From contig NZ_JAGTXM010000001.1 in assembly GCF_018252635.1 (NCBI RefSeq), positions 124,122 through 188,121 of the forward strand: a stretch of 64,000 nucleotides of DNA, given 5' to 3'. Below the pieces are notes generated by a model. It was given only the letters and a program-made list of their open reading frames with translations, ran no database searches and was not told the DNA's origin. This document shows, one piece after another, positions 8,265 through 17,987 of the stretch. The stretch is from Citrobacter amalonaticus. GTDB taxonomy: Bacteria; Pseudomonadota; Gammaproteobacteria; Enterobacterales; Enterobacteriaceae. Positions within the stretch are counted from its first letter, which is position 1, and each line of letters opens with the position of its first letter. The translations under genes and the position numbers were made by a program.

Positions 8265-9346
8265 ACCTTTTTCAACCGCACCGAGGCGCGAGTTCCGGTT
8301 GTTCCACTGCGATTTTGCAGGAAAAACTGGCCGTGGTGCAGCTGCGTAATGCGGCTGACGATACTTAACCCCAGACCGATTCCGCCGTAACGGCTGTCCA
8401 TGCGGACGAAGGCTTTGCTGAGTTCGCCACACTTGCTCTCATCGATCCCCGGTCCTTCATCTTCTACCGCCATTGTTATTGTTGCTTCGTCATCGACATT
8501 TAGCGTAATGGCGATGGTGGTGCCTTCCGGACTGTAGCGATGAGCATTTTCCACCAGATTACGCAGCAGCATTCGCAGCAGCGTCGCGTCGCCCTGCACG
8601 GTGGCATCGTCCTGGCTGTCGGGCAGCAGTAGCGTCTGTTCGCGCTGTTCCAGCATCGTGCTCAGTTCATCGTAAGACGGCAGGATCACATCTTCCAGCA
8701 ATCTGACCTGTTGATAATTTCCCGATGAAAAAGACTGACCCACGCGCGCGAGTTGTAAAAGCTGCGAGACGCTGTCCATCATTTGATCAAGACGACCCAG
8801 CAGCGGCGCGACATCCACGTTATGCGCTTTTGACAGCAGTTCCAGATGCAAACGGACGCCCGATAACGGCGTTCGCAGTTCGTGCGCCACGTCGGCGGTA
8901 AACAGACGTTCATTCTCGATGGTCGTGGTCAGTCGATTAACCAACTGGTTGAGCGCTGAAACGACCGCTTCAATTTCGACCGTTGAGCTGTGAATTTCGA
9001 TAGGGGAGAGGTTATCCGCCGTGCGGGTCTCTAACTCTTGCTGCAGATTGGCGAGCGGACGGGTGATGCGGCGAACGGCCTGATAGCAAATGAACAGCGT
9101 TAACCCCACCATAAACACGCTGGGGACGATCAGGCTGGCGACCGCCTCGCGGATTTCATGCATGATGTGGCGATCGTTATTGCGGTTATCCCGCAGCGCC
9201 TGTTCAAAGAGCTGGATCTGCTCGGTGCTTTCATGCCAGAGCCAGAAAGTGCTGATAAGCTGGAAAACCAGCAAAATCATGCCGATGGTGATCATCAGCC
9301 GCCGACGCAGCGTCATAGGCTGGCGTAGAAAACGCTTTAGATTCAA
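8261..9346 (-). CDS. basS: BasS/PmrB, sensor histidine kinase
   Basis: A 361-residue inner-membrane kinase. Membrane segments lie at about residues 15-35 and 70-90. The short periplasmic loop between them carries two ExxE motifs (residues 39-42 and 64-67), the known Fe3+/Al3+ sensing pattern. A HAMP linker follows, then the phospho-acceptor His155 in VAHELRTPLSG and an ATPase domain (DEGPGID, GGIGLGLSI). It phosphorylates BasR in response to iron, mild acid or PmrD signals, promoting lipid A modification and polymyxin resistance. It directly follows basR and eptA in one operon; its 3' end overlaps pmrR antisense by 4 bp. Confidence 0.96.
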   Translation of the reverse strand: MNLKRFLRQPMTLRRRLMITIGMILLVFQLISTFWLWHESTEQIQLFEQALRDNRNNDRHIMHEIREAVASLIVPSVFMVGLTLFICYQAVRRITRPLANLQQELETRTADNLSPIEIHSSTVEIEAVVSALNQLVNRLTTTIENERLFTADVAHELRTPLSGVRLHLELLSKAHNVDVAPLLGRLDQMMDSVSQLLQLARVGQSFSSGNYQQVRLLEDVILPSYDELSTMLEQREQTLLLPDSQDDATVQGDATLLRMLLRNLVENAHRYSPEGTTIAITLNVDDEATITMAVEDEGPGIDESKCGELSKAFVRMDSRYGGIGLGLSIVSRITQLHHGQFFLQNRSGTTGTRASVRLKKV

Positions 9347-10021
9347 TTAGCTTTCCTCAGTCGCCGTTGCCACCAGCATGTAACCAAAGCCGCGCACGGT
9401 ACGAATACGGGATTTTCCCACTTTATCGCGCAGGTTATGGATATGCACTTCCAGGGTATTGGTGGACGGTTCGTTATCCCAGTTATAGATATCGTTATAG
9501 AGAATTTCCCGATGTACCGGGCTTCCCGATTTCAGCATCAGACGTGACAGCAGCGCATACTCTTTAGGGGTGAGAATTAACTCTTCTCCCGCTTTCCACA
9601 CCTGTCGACGGCCCATGTTCAGCGTCAGGTTACCGACCACCAGCTCACTCTCGCCCTGGTTATTGTGACGACGCAGCAGCGCACGGATGCGGGCGTGCAA
9701 CTCTTCCAGCGCAAAAGGTTTCACCAGATAGTCATCGGCTCCGACGTCCAGCCCGGAAATCTTATCGCCGAGCGTGTCACGAGCGGTAAGGATCAGCACC
9801 GGCAGGGTATATTTTTTCTGCCGGATGCGGGTAAGAAAGTGCAGACCATCTTCGTCAGGCAGACCGAGATCCAGCACCACCAGACTGTAATGACCGGTCT
9901 CCAGGCATTGCTCTGCCGCGCGTGCGGTCGAGACGCCATCGCAGGCGTATCCTTCGGTTTGCGCCGCCAGAATCAGGCCCTGCAAAAGCAGCGTATCGTC
10001 TTCAACAATCAGTATTTTCAT
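9347..10021 (-). CDS. basR: BasR/PmrA, response regulator
   Basis: A 224-residue OmpR/PhoB-type regulator. The receiver has the acidic pocket E7-D8-D9, phospho-acceptor Asp51 ([12 protein letters not shown]) and Lys in VKPF. The C-terminal winged helix ends in the usual [10 protein letters not shown]. It activates genes preceded by YTTAAK-N5-YTTAAK. Two such sites in this window, at 8115-8131 and 11708-11743, precede pmrR and eptA. The start overlaps the end of eptA by 4 bp and the gene abuts basS, so eptA-basR-basS is one autoregulated operon. Confidence 0.97.
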   Translation of the reverse strand: MKILIVEDDTLLLQGLILAAQTEGYACDGVSTARAAEQCLETGHYSLVVLDLGLPDEDGLHFLTRIRQKKYTLPVLILTARDTLGDKISGLDVGADDYLVKPFALEELHARIRALLRRHNNQGESELVVGNLTLNMGRRQVWKAGEELILTPKEYALLSRLMLKSGSPVHREILYNDIYNWDNEPSTNTLEVHIHNLRDKVGKSRIRTVRGFGYMLVATATEES

Positions 10022-11661
10022 TGCGTGGTTCTCCTGCAGGGCTGCAGAATATCATCTGCGGCCTGATATTGCGTGGTCTGAACGCCGGTCAGTCCCAGCA
10101 TGGTCGAGAAAAGATTGTCCTGCGAGTAATCCTGAGTACGCGCCTGTTTTTGCAGGCAACTGGCATCAACCTGATAGCGCTGCTGATAATCCTCTGACAG
10201 CCACAGCAGCATCGGCACATGCTTCTGAGCGTCTGGCGCAACAGCATACGGCAGACCGTGCAGATAAACGCCGTTTTCACCCAACGACTCGCCGTGGTCG
10301 GAAAGATAGACCAGACTGGTGGTGAATTTGTCCTGATGCGTTTTCAGAAGATTAATTGTTTTATCAACAATATAGTCGACATACAGTACGGTATTATCAT
10401 ACGTGTTCACTAATTGTTCCTGTGAACAGGTCTGGATTTCATTGGTATTGCAGGTAGGGGTAAATTTCCTGAACTGCGGCGGGTAGCGGTTGTAATAGGT
10501 CGGGCCGTGGCTGCCTATGGTATGCAGCACGATCACTCCGTCACCTTGCAGGTTGTTGATGTACTCTTCCAGACCGTGGAACAGAACCTCGTCATAGCAT
10601 TCGCCGTCGATGCATTCCCCTTGCAGGTTTAACGCCGTCATATTCTGATGCGGCACGCGGTCACACGCGCCTTTACAGCCGCCGTCGTTGTCGTTCCACA
10701 GCACATTAATGCCCGCGCGCTGGATAATATCGAGCATCCCTTCCTGATGTTGCGCCAGCTCTTCATCGTAATGTTTGCGCGGCATGTTGGAGAACATGCA
10801 CGGCACAGACACCGCCGTGGCCGTACCGCAGGACGTGGTGTGCGGGAAGTAGACCACATTGTCTTTTGCCAGCAGCGGGTTGGTTTCGCGAGAGTAACCG
10901 CCGAGCGAGAAGTTCTCACCACGCGACGTTTCACCGACGATCAAGATGGTCAGGTTTTTACGCTTTTCTTGCTGCATCAATGGATTGCGATGAGCATCCT
11001 CACCGATACGCACCAGCGGCAGGTGCGCGAGGCGCTGATGGGAGTACCATGACCAACTGGCGACAATGCCGTTAGACGGGCTGAGGGCTTTGACCAGTTC
11101 TTTATTGTTGCGAAACAGCGAGGCGTAATCTTTATAGAAAAAGGCCGCCACCAGCACGATCAATAGTACGGACACCAGCACGTTGGCAGCACGATACAGC
11201 ACGCTGCGCAGGACGGGCAGGGTCGGTTTGATTTTGATCCAGCAGGCGATGACTGCCGCCACAATGCCGCTCAGGCCGAGCGTTAGCAACATTTGCGGCG
11301 TCATCAGGGCGAACGTTTCGGCAGGCGTAGTATCCACCATATTGGCAATCATCGAGCGGTCGATAATGATGCCGTAGGTCATGATGAAGTACTGCGCCGA
11401 CGCACCCATCACAATAAACAGGCAGGCCAGCGGTTTGTTCAGCCACAGGAAAGAGGCCAGCGTCAGGACAATATTCATGACGCTAAAGGCCACCACCGGC
11501 ATCGACAAGAAGACCAGCACATTACGCAGGGAATCCAGCGGCAGAGCCTGCACAACCTGCTTGTAGAACGCGATGTTCAGACAAACCGACAGATAGAATG
11601 AAACCAGTAGTAACCAGGCCAACAGGCTGAGAAGGGGTCTTTTGACAATGCGCTTTAACAT
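10018..11661 (-). CDS. eptA: EptA/PmrC, lipid A phosphoethanolamine transferase
   Basis: A 547-residue protein, the same length as the E. coli enzyme. The first roughly 180 residues carry five membrane helices. The periplasmic catalytic domain has the nucleophilic Thr in GETSRGE (near residue 245) and a metal-binding set including [11 protein letters not shown] and a later His in YLHGLPYA. It adds phosphoethanolamine to lipid A phosphates and lowers polymyxin binding. It heads the eptA-basR-basS operon, and a palindrome containing PmrA boxes lies just upstream. The Cys-rich stretch around GGCKGACD fits the disulfide-stabilised periplasmic domain. Confidence 0.97.
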   Translation of the reverse strand: MLKRIVKRPLLSLLAWLLLVSFYLSVCLNIAFYKQVVQALPLDSLRNVLVFLSMPVVAFSVMNIVLTLASFLWLNKPLACLFIVMGASAQYFIMTYGIIIDRSMIANMVDTTPAETFALMTPQMLLTLGLSGIVAAVIACWIKIKPTLPVLRSVLYRAANVLVSVLLIVLVAAFFYKDYASLFRNNKELVKALSPSNGIVASWSWYSHQRLAHLPLVRIGEDAHRNPLMQQEKRKNLTILIVGETSRGENFSLGGYSRETNPLLAKDNVVYFPHTTSCGTATAVSVPCMFSNMPRKHYDEELAQHQEGMLDIIQRAGINVLWNDNDGGCKGACDRVPHQNMTALNLQGECIDGECYDEVLFHGLEEYINNLQGDGVIVLHTIGSHGPTYYNRYPPQFRKFTPTCNTNEIQTCSQEQLVNTYDNTVLYVDYIVDKTINLLKTHQDKFTTSLVYLSDHGESLGENGVYLHGLPYAVAPDAQKHVPMLLWLSEDYQQRYQVDASCLQKQARTQDYSQDNLFSTMLGLTGVQTTQYQAADDILQPCRRTTQ

Positions 11662-11707
11662 GCTGGAGCTTCCGTAGACTAAGTAGCGCAGATCCTCGCA
11701 GAGTATA

Positions 11708-11743
11708 ATTAAGCCAACCTTAAGAACTTAAGGTTGGCTTAAC
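11708..11743. promoter_or_regulatory. Palindrome with two opposed PmrA boxes (eptA promoter / adiC 3' end)
   Basis: Positions 11709-11742 are a perfect inverted repeat with 16-bp arms and a 2-bp centre. Each arm contributes a PmrA box: CTTAAGGTTGGCTTAAT on the minus strand (complement of 11724-11708), perfectly matching the consensus and followed at once by the -10-like TATACT for eptA, and CTTAAGGTTGGCTTAAC on the plus strand, with one mismatch. The same sequence would fold as a long hairpin at the end of the adiC transcript, 18 bp past its stop. Confidence 0.8.
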
Positions 11744-11760
11744 GGGGGAAAAGGACGGGG

Positions 11761-13098
11761 TTAGTTACGGTTAACCGGCGCATCCAGCGGGAAGGGGTTT
11801 TTGTGGATCCGGTTATAGTTCAGGGCGTACAGCGCGGTGATGATCATCAGGGTCACGAATGACCACATTACCTCTTTCGCGCCGGAACCCACCACTGCCC
11901 AGATGCAGTAAATAAAGGCCACAAAGGTTATCAGCAGATAGAGCGGACGCGCTTTGCCGAAGTGTCCGTGACCGAGCAACAGCAGCGCGGCGCAAGTGTA
12001 CAGATATGGCACCAGCGTAAAGATGACGGACACGGAAGAGACGAGACCAAACTCTTTCGCGGCGTTTGGCGACATACTGCTGAACTGGAAGATAGTCATC
12101 AGAATACCGACGATAATCAGCCCGGCAACCGGCGTACCCGCTTTATTCACGCGGGCAAAAATGGGGGGGAACAGGCCGTCATCGGCGGCGGCTTTTGCGG
12201 TCTGTCCAGCCAGCAGCGTCCAGCCGCCAAGCGAACCTAAGCAACCTGCCGCCGCGCAGAAGGAGACAATCGCGCCGGCGGTATTACCCAGCGCCATGCG
12301 CGCCGCGTCACCGAACGGTGAAGCGGAGACGCGCAGCGCGGCGTTGGGGATCATCCCCATAATGGCGGTCGTGGAGAGCACGTAGCACACGGCTGCAATC
12401 AGCACCCCGCCAATGGTGGCAATCGGCACGTTGCGTTTCGGGTTTTTGACCACGCCTGCCGCTACCGAGGCGCTTTCGACCCCGATAAATGACCACAGCG
12501 TTACGTTCAGGGTGCTCTGAATCGCGCCGAAGGTGTTCATACCGCTCACGTTCCAGGCCGCCATATAGGTTTCGCCACGGAACCAGAACCAGCCAAACAC
12601 CGCGATACCGACGATGGGGACCAGCGCCAGCACGGTGGCGACGGCCTGAACGCGGGTGATCATTTTTGGACCGACAATATTAAGCAGAACAAAAATCCAC
12701 AGCACTACGACGCAGGTCAGCGTCAGCACCAGCGGATCTTTCAGAATGGGGAAGAAGTAGCTCAGGTAACCGACGCCGATAACAACCATCGCGATGTTAC
12801 CGATCCAGCAGGCCAGCCAGTACAACACGTTGGTTTGATAACCGAGGAACGGCCCAAAACAACGGCGCGCATATGCGTAAGAACCGCCGGGACTGGGATC
12901 TAAGGACGACATTTTTGCGTAGACCATCGACAGCGCCAGCGCGCCGATAATCGTGACTAACCATCCGTAGATTGCAATCCCGCCGGTGGCGGCCAGGTTC
13001 GCAGGCAGCAGGAAAACCCCTGAACCCATGATATTCCCCGACACCATTAAGGTGACGGGGATTAAGCCCACTTTGTGGGCATCAGCATCCGAGGACAT
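11761..13098 (-). CDS. adiC: AdiC, arginine:agmatine antiporter
   Basis: A 445-residue APC-family antiporter with 12 membrane segments, the same length as E. coli AdiC and very similar throughout ([17 protein letters not shown] at the start; [12 protein letters not shown] and [16 protein letters not shown] in the substrate-path helices). It exchanges external arginine for internal agmatine during extreme acid stress, completing the proton-consuming cycle begun by AdiA. It follows adiY on the same strand after 128 bp. No intrinsic terminator follows apart from the palindrome that also serves eptA. Confidence 0.97.
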   Translation of the reverse strand: MSSDADAHKVGLIPVTLMVSGNIMGSGVFLLPANLAATGGIAIYGWLVTIIGALALSMVYAKMSSLDPSPGGSYAYARRCFGPFLGYQTNVLYWLACWIGNIAMVVIGVGYLSYFFPILKDPLVLTLTCVVVLWIFVLLNIVGPKMITRVQAVATVLALVPIVGIAVFGWFWFRGETYMAAWNVSGMNTFGAIQSTLNVTLWSFIGVESASVAAGVVKNPKRNVPIATIGGVLIAAVCYVLSTTAIMGMIPNAALRVSASPFGDAARMALGNTAGAIVSFCAAAGCLGSLGGWTLLAGQTAKAAADDGLFPPIFARVNKAGTPVAGLIIVGILMTIFQFSSMSPNAAKEFGLVSSVSVIFTLVPYLYTCAALLLLGHGHFGKARPLYLLITFVAFIYCIWAVVGSGAKEVMWSFVTLMIITALYALNYNRIHKNPFPLDAPVNRN

Positions 13099-13226
13099 AA
13101 ATAAACTCCTGAAAGGAACAATAAATGATGTCTCATAATACGCCTTCAGAGAGCGGTTGAATTATGTCCGGCGCGGGTTATCGCCAATGCTGATATTATC
13201 GTGGCTCATTGTAAAACGTTCAAAAA

Positions 13227-13988
13227 TCACGCTACTGCACGGTCTTTAAACTGGCTGACATAATGCAGTGGAGTCATGCCATAATACTCTTTGAAAACAG
13301 AGATAAAGTAAGATGTACTGTTATAACCACACAGTTCGGAGACCTGGGATATATTCTTGCCATCCATCAGAAGTTGATTAACGGCGTAGCGCATCCGACA
13401 GGTGGTGATGATTTGACTGTAGCTGGTATTTTCGCTCTTTAGCTTTTTTTTCAGTAGGCTTGGACTAAGACATAAACAACTGGCGACCTGGTTAAGATTC
13501 CACGCTTTATGAATGTCACTCTCGATAATATGGTAAACGCTGTCGCTGACGCGGCTTCGCAGCATATACATCAGCAGGGACAAAAACTTCTTACTGTCGA
13601 GAAAGCGGGATAACACGGCGAACAACAGGCAGCGTGTACGTTCTTCTTCGCCAGGACTGTCGGTATGGGCAATGCTGTGTTGTGCAGCAACCCGGAAGAC
13701 ATCGGGGGTCACACACTCAGCGGTTAATACCGGGGAGGAACTCCGTTGCCAGAGTGGAATATTTGAAAGATCTTTATTTAAAAATCGAAGATAATCTTTA
13801 ATTATATCTCGGCTAATATGTGCGACCAGTGCGTTATTAATTGATGAGATGTCGATGATATTGTTTTCACAGGCGATGAGTGCCATATGATTCGCTTTTA
13901 AATTGATAGCCTCTTTACCGTTTACCCGTAGCCAAACGTCTTTTTCGGTTAACACGACAATGCAAGGATTATTGCTGAAAACTCTCAT
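13227..13988 (-). CDS. adiY: AdiY, AraC-family activator of the adi genes
   Basis: A 253-residue AraC/XylS regulator, the E. coli AdiY length. The N-terminal half is a divergent sensing domain. The C-terminal 100 residues hold two helix-turn-helix units: LNQVASCLCLSPSLLKKKLK, then ISQVSELCGYNSTSYFISVFK and the family signature YYGMTPLHY. It activates adiA under acid, anaerobic, amino-acid-rich conditions. It lies between adiA and adiC. A strong terminator after adiA suggests adiY has its own promoter within 13989-14170, an AT-rich stretch. Confidence 0.94.
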   Translation of the reverse strand: MRVFSNNPCIVVLTEKDVWLRVNGKEAINLKANHMALIACENNIIDISSINNALVAHISRDIIKDYLRFLNKDLSNIPLWQRSSSPVLTAECVTPDVFRVAAQHSIAHTDSPGEEERTRCLLFAVLSRFLDSKKFLSLLMYMLRSRVSDSVYHIIESDIHKAWNLNQVASCLCLSPSLLKKKLKSENTSYSQIITTCRMRYAVNQLLMDGKNISQVSELCGYNSTSYFISVFKEYYGMTPLHYVSQFKDRAVA

Positions 13989-14176
13989 ACCCTAACTCCC
14001 GAATATGAACATAAAATATCCTTTCTCGCCAAAGGGGAGAGATAAAGCAGATATTTTGATTTGTATGACGAATGAGGTCAGCATTAAAATAATGGTTTTG
14101 TCTGGAAATACAATAGGCGTCAGATAATTGCTATGTACAAAAATTTTTACGCGGTGGAAACCATGCATGATTGAAT

Positions 14177-14202
14177 AAAAAAAGCGCGGGGAGCACCCGC
14201 GC
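14177..14202 (-). terminator. Rho-independent terminator after adiA
   Basis: On the minus strand GCGCGGG, a 5-nt loop and CCCGCGC are followed by seven T residues, a textbook intrinsic terminator about 120 bp past the adiA stop. The remaining sequence of the 334-bp adiA-adiY gap (13989-14322) holds no credible gene and should contain the adiY promoter. Confidence 0.92.
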
Positions 14203-14322
14203 AAAAAGGTATGACAGTGTTAGATTTTTTCAGCAATACTCAGGCAACGCTCGTCATAACCCTACGGCCAAAACCAGGCTGCGTCAGGGTGGCCATGTCA
14301 TGACGCAGTCGTCGGAATAGAT

Positions 14323-16593
14323 TTACGCTTTCACGCACATCACGTGATAGACGCCATCAATGATTTCAGTTCCTTCGGTTTCATGTTCGAAGCCAGGGAA
14401 GTGATGATCCCAGGACTGCAGGGCGCGGAGATAGCCTACCTGCGGACTGTTTTCATCACCGAAATTCTCGCCGGAGAGCAGCATCGGAATTCCCGGCGGG
14501 TAGGGGATGACGGAGTTCGCGGCGATACGTCCCGGCAAGTTCTCAATCGCCACCATTTCAATGTTGTCGTTAACGATCGCGTTATAGGCCTCACGCGGCG
14601 TGATCTCGGCAACCGGCAAGCCGGAATAGGCGGCGTTCAGCTGCGCGCCAGGATTGTTTTCACGCAACCAGGTGAACATCTGATCGCCCAGATCGTGAAT
14701 CCCCATGTTGGCATAGGTTTCAGGATGGGCTTCCACCAGTTCTGGCATAACCTGCACCAGCGGGGTATTGGCATCGTAGTGATGTTTGAAGGAACACAGG
14801 GTGTTGATCAAGGTTCCCCATTTCCCACGTGTGATACCCATTGAGAACAGAAACATGATCTGAAAATCGGTGGTACGGGTCGGTACAATACCATGACGTC
14901 CAAGCCAGGCGGTGACCAGCGCGGCAGGAACCCCTGTTTCTTCCAGTTCACCGTCATCACCCATACCCGGTGCGAGGATACTCACCTTGATCGGATCGAG
15001 CATGCTCCAGTTATCGGGCAAGTCCTTAAAGCCGTGCCAGGATTCACCTGGGCGCATCACCCAGCAGTTCTGGTCCGTTGCCAGCAGTTTTGCCGGTGCA
15101 TCAGCAAAATCGAAAGTTTCACCGGTCTGCGGATCGGTGACCACCTCTTTGTTCCACGGTTTGAAGAACCAGTCACCGTCGGCGCTGAACTCCTTATACA
15201 GACGCGCCATGGCCTGGCGGAAATCGATGGCTTCGTCGATCACCTCCTGAGTCAGCGACAGGCCGCTGTTGCCGTCCATCATGGACACCGCCACGTCGTT
15301 GGATGCGCAGATGGCATACAGTGGCGAAGTGGTGGCATGCATCATGTACGCCTGATTAAAGCGGGAGAAATTCACCGCGCCGCGGCCTTCACGAACATGG
15401 ATGTATGAGGCCTGAGAAAGTGCGTTCAGCAGTTTGTGCGTGGAGTGGGTGGCAAAAACGGTAGGTCCGCTGTGATCGCCCGGTTCACCGCGCATCGCAT
15501 AGTGGTCGGCGTAAATCGGATTAAAGCGGGCGTAGCCGTACCAGGCTTCGTCGAAGTGGATGCGGTCGGTGGTTTGCGCCAGTAACGCCTGTGCGGATTT
15601 CGCGTTGTAGCAGACACCATCATAGGTACAGTTGGTCACCACGCTATAAGACGGCTTTTGCCCCACTTTATCTTTGGTCTGTGGGCTTTCGCTGATTTTT
15701 TTCTGCAGGGCTTCCGGCTGCATTTCCTGCGGGTAGATAGGCCCGATGATGCCGTAGCGGTTGCGGCTCGGCACCATATACACCGGTTTTGCACCGGTCA
15801 GGATCAACCCCTGCTCGATTGATTTATGGCAGTTACGATCCAGTACCACCACATCGTTATCGGTCATACAGGCCTGCATAATGGTGCGGTTGGAGCCGGA
15901 GGTCCCGACCACCACAGACCAGGAACGATCTGCGCCAAATACCCGTGCGGCGTATTTTTCACTTTCCCCAAAGGCGCCGGTGTGATCGAGCAGAGAGCCC
16001 AGCGATGCGCGTTCAATCCCCATGTCGCTACGGAACAGGTTTTCGCCGTAATAGTCATGATAGAAGCGACCGGCAGGCGTTTTGGTAAAACCAACACCGC
16101 CCTGGTGGCCTGGAGCAGCCCAGGAGTACTCGTGAATATCGCTGTATTTCATCAGCGCACTGAACAGCGGCGGCAACAACTGCTGACGATAACGGGTCAT
16201 CGCGGCGACGGCGCGTCCGGCGATAAAGTCAGCGGTGTCTTCAAGGATCCAGGCGAACTCATCGACAAGCTCCAGCATATCGCGGTCCAGCGAGGCGGTG
16301 GCTTTCTCTCTGTCACCTAACAGAAAAACCGGCACGTTTTGCTGGCGCTCATGAAGCTTACCGATCAGTTCTCTGACGTTTTGATGTTCATCAGGCTGTT
16401 CCATTTGATAGCTGAACATCAGGCAATCAATGGCTTCGTTTGCCGACAGGATGGCGTAGCCGTCGTCGAAAGACGTGGACTTAATGACGGTAATATTTTG
16501 CCGACTTAAGGCGTCTGCCAGACGTTCCACGGCCTTGCCAACCCAGGTGTCCTGATGCAGAAATTCACTTTCAACAATTAATACTTTCATCAT
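14323..16593 (-). CDS. adiA: AdiA, biodegradative (acid-inducible) arginine decarboxylase
   Basis: A 756-residue fold-type I PLP enzyme of the Orn/Lys/Arg decarboxylase group. The N-terminal wing domain starts MMKVLIVESEFLHQDTWVGKAVERL, and the PLP lysine lies in HSTHKLLNALSQ. It converts arginine to agmatine and CO2, consuming a cytoplasmic proton, with AdiC exchanging product for substrate. It is the first gene transcribed in the adi cluster and ends in its own terminator. The second Met codon is an equally good start. The 196 bp upstream separates it from melR, on the same strand. Confidence 0.97.
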   Translation of the reverse strand: MMKVLIVESEFLHQDTWVGKAVERLADALSRQNITVIKSTSFDDGYAILSANEAIDCLMFSYQMEQPDEHQNVRELIGKLHERQQNVPVFLLGDREKATASLDRDMLELVDEFAWILEDTADFIAGRAVAAMTRYRQQLLPPLFSALMKYSDIHEYSWAAPGHQGGVGFTKTPAGRFYHDYYGENLFRSDMGIERASLGSLLDHTGAFGESEKYAARVFGADRSWSVVVGTSGSNRTIMQACMTDNDVVVLDRNCHKSIEQGLILTGAKPVYMVPSRNRYGIIGPIYPQEMQPEALQKKISESPQTKDKVGQKPSYSVVTNCTYDGVCYNAKSAQALLAQTTDRIHFDEAWYGYARFNPIYADHYAMRGEPGDHSGPTVFATHSTHKLLNALSQASYIHVREGRGAVNFSRFNQAYMMHATTSPLYAICASNDVAVSMMDGNSGLSLTQEVIDEAIDFRQAMARLYKEFSADGDWFFKPWNKEVVTDPQTGETFDFADAPAKLLATDQNCWVMRPGESWHGFKDLPDNWSMLDPIKVSILAPGMGDDGELEETGVPAALVTAWLGRHGIVPTRTTDFQIMFLFSMGITRGKWGTLINTLCSFKHHYDANTPLVQVMPELVEAHPETYANMGIHDLGDQMFTWLRENNPGAQLNAAYSGLPVAEITPREAYNAIVNDNIEMVAIENLPGRIAANSVIPYPPGIPMLLSGENFGDENSPQVGYLRALQSWDHHFPGFEHETEGTEIIDGVYHVMCVKA

Positions 16594-16789
16594 CTTTTAC
16601 CCGGTTGTGAAGGAATCTGTGATGCGGGCAAGTATTATCCTGACTAAATAAGGTGTAAAGAGGGCGAAAATTGGCGGGGTTTCTAAAATAATTTTTATTA
16701 AACAATAAGTTAATATGATTTTTTAGACGTTTTTTGCCGCGGTTTATCGACAGCTGAACTATTTTTTGAGCTGATAGTGATATTACGCA

Positions 16790-17719
16790 TTACCCAACCA
16801 TTTGCCGACGCTGTTGGCTCAACTTACGGTATTGTTGGGGCGACATACCGACATATTTGCTGAAGGTGCTGTAAAAGCGGCTACTGGAGCGGAAGCCTGC
16901 TGTCAGCGCCACGTCGAGAATGGTTTTATCGGTATCGCTGAGCAGGGCGCGAACGTGATTAATCCGCATGGCGGTGATGTATTGCTTCAGGGTCAGTTGC
17001 ATCACGCGTTGAAATATCCCCATCGCATAGTTGGCATTGAGTTTCACATGGTCAGCGACGTCATTGATGGTAAGTGCCTGATCGTAATGATCGGCAATGA
17101 ATCCCAACATCTGGCTGACGTAAAACTGCGCGTGACGAGAAACGCTATTCTTATGCGTGCGTGAGGTTTTGTTGAGCAAAATCGGCTGCCAGCCGGAAAG
17201 GCTAAAGCGCTTTAGCATCAGGCCGATTTCATCGATCGCCAGTTGACGGATTTGTTCGTTCGGGCTGTTTGTCTCCTGCTGCCAGCGCAAAACTTCAAAG
17301 GTGCTGAGCTGTTGGGTAGCCAGGGATTTTATCACCATGCCGTGTGTGACATGGTTGATAAGCTCCCGATCCAGGGGCCAGGAGAGAAACAGGTGCATCG
17401 GCAAACTGAAAATCGCCATCTGCCGGCAGTTGCCAGGACGGGTCAGTTGATGCGGCGTACAGGCCCAGAACATTGTGATATGCCCTTGTTTTATCTGCAC
17501 CACCTCATTGTTGATCAAATACTCCACATCACCATCAAAGGGAACATTCACCTCGACCTGACCGTGCCAGTGGCTGGCGGCCATCGCATGCGGCGGGCGT
17601 AGCTCAATATCCATCCGTTGATATTCAGAGTAGAGCGACAGTGGACTGCGCGTCTGTTTTTCATCACCGTTGCACATATGCGGGTCGGGTGGGAGAAAGG
17701 GGATTGGTTGCGTGCTCAT
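16790..17719 (-). CDS. melR: MelR, AraC-family regulator of melibiose genes
   Basis: A 309-residue AraC-family activator. A cupin-like N-terminal domain (HWHGQVEVNVPFDGDVEYL) would bind melibiose. The C-terminal pair of helix-turn-helix motifs ends in RSSSRFYSTFSKYVGMSPQQYR. The start chosen (MSTQPIPF) has GGAG 5 nt upstream; in-frame ATG and GTG codons 3 and 6 nt earlier are alternatives. The N-terminus is a few residues longer than in E. coli and Pro-rich before the conserved CNGDEKQTRSPLS. It is divergent from melAB and represses its own promoter in E. coli. Confidence 0.95.
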   Translation of the reverse strand: MSTQPIPFLPPDPHMCNGDEKQTRSPLSLYSEYQRMDIELRPPHAMAASHWHGQVEVNVPFDGDVEYLINNEVVQIKQGHITMFWACTPHQLTRPGNCRQMAIFSLPMHLFLSWPLDRELINHVTHGMVIKSLATQQLSTFEVLRWQQETNSPNEQIRQLAIDEIGLMLKRFSLSGWQPILLNKTSRTHKNSVSRHAQFYVSQMLGFIADHYDQALTINDVADHVKLNANYAMGIFQRVMQLTLKQYITAMRINHVRALLSDTDKTILDVALTAGFRSSSRFYSTFSKYVGMSPQQYRKLSQQRRQMVG

Positions 17720-17862
17720 CATCACTCCGTTTCCTGAATTGTCAGAATCATGCCAGCTTTACGGGGTCAGAACCGGGAATTCGGGCACAAAACCGACGGT
17801 TGTGATGAATAATAGACCTTGCAACCGCCCGAATGCTCTGCTTTTCAGGCCATTTTATCCCA

Positions 17863-17904
17863 AAAGCTCAGATCGACATGCTGCCAGCAGAAGATCTGAG
17901 CTTT
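17863..17904. promoter_or_regulatory. Inverted repeat in the melR-melA control region (candidate MelR operator pair)
   Basis: AAAGCTCAGATC and GATCTGAGCTTT form perfect 12-bp arms separated by 18 bp, within the 268-bp gap between divergent melR and melA. E. coli MelR binds paired, oriented 18-bp sites in this region together with CRP. The repeat is a reasonable pair of such sites. I did not match it to the published site sequences, and I see no strong CRP consensus nearby. Confidence 0.5.
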
Positions 17905-17987
17905 CGGGAATGCTCATCGGGGAAGACGGAGGTTTTCACTCAGATCGCGTGCCACCATGAATCTGTCCACTACTGTTCTGGAGAGTC

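Noticed and set aside
13992-14204. 70-codon minus-strand frame between adiA and adiY
   Set aside because: It begins inside the adiA terminator hairpin and has no recognisable sequence.
17670-17960. 96-codon frame across the melR start and melR-melA gap
   Set aside because: It overlaps melR and the operator region and has no SD or homology.
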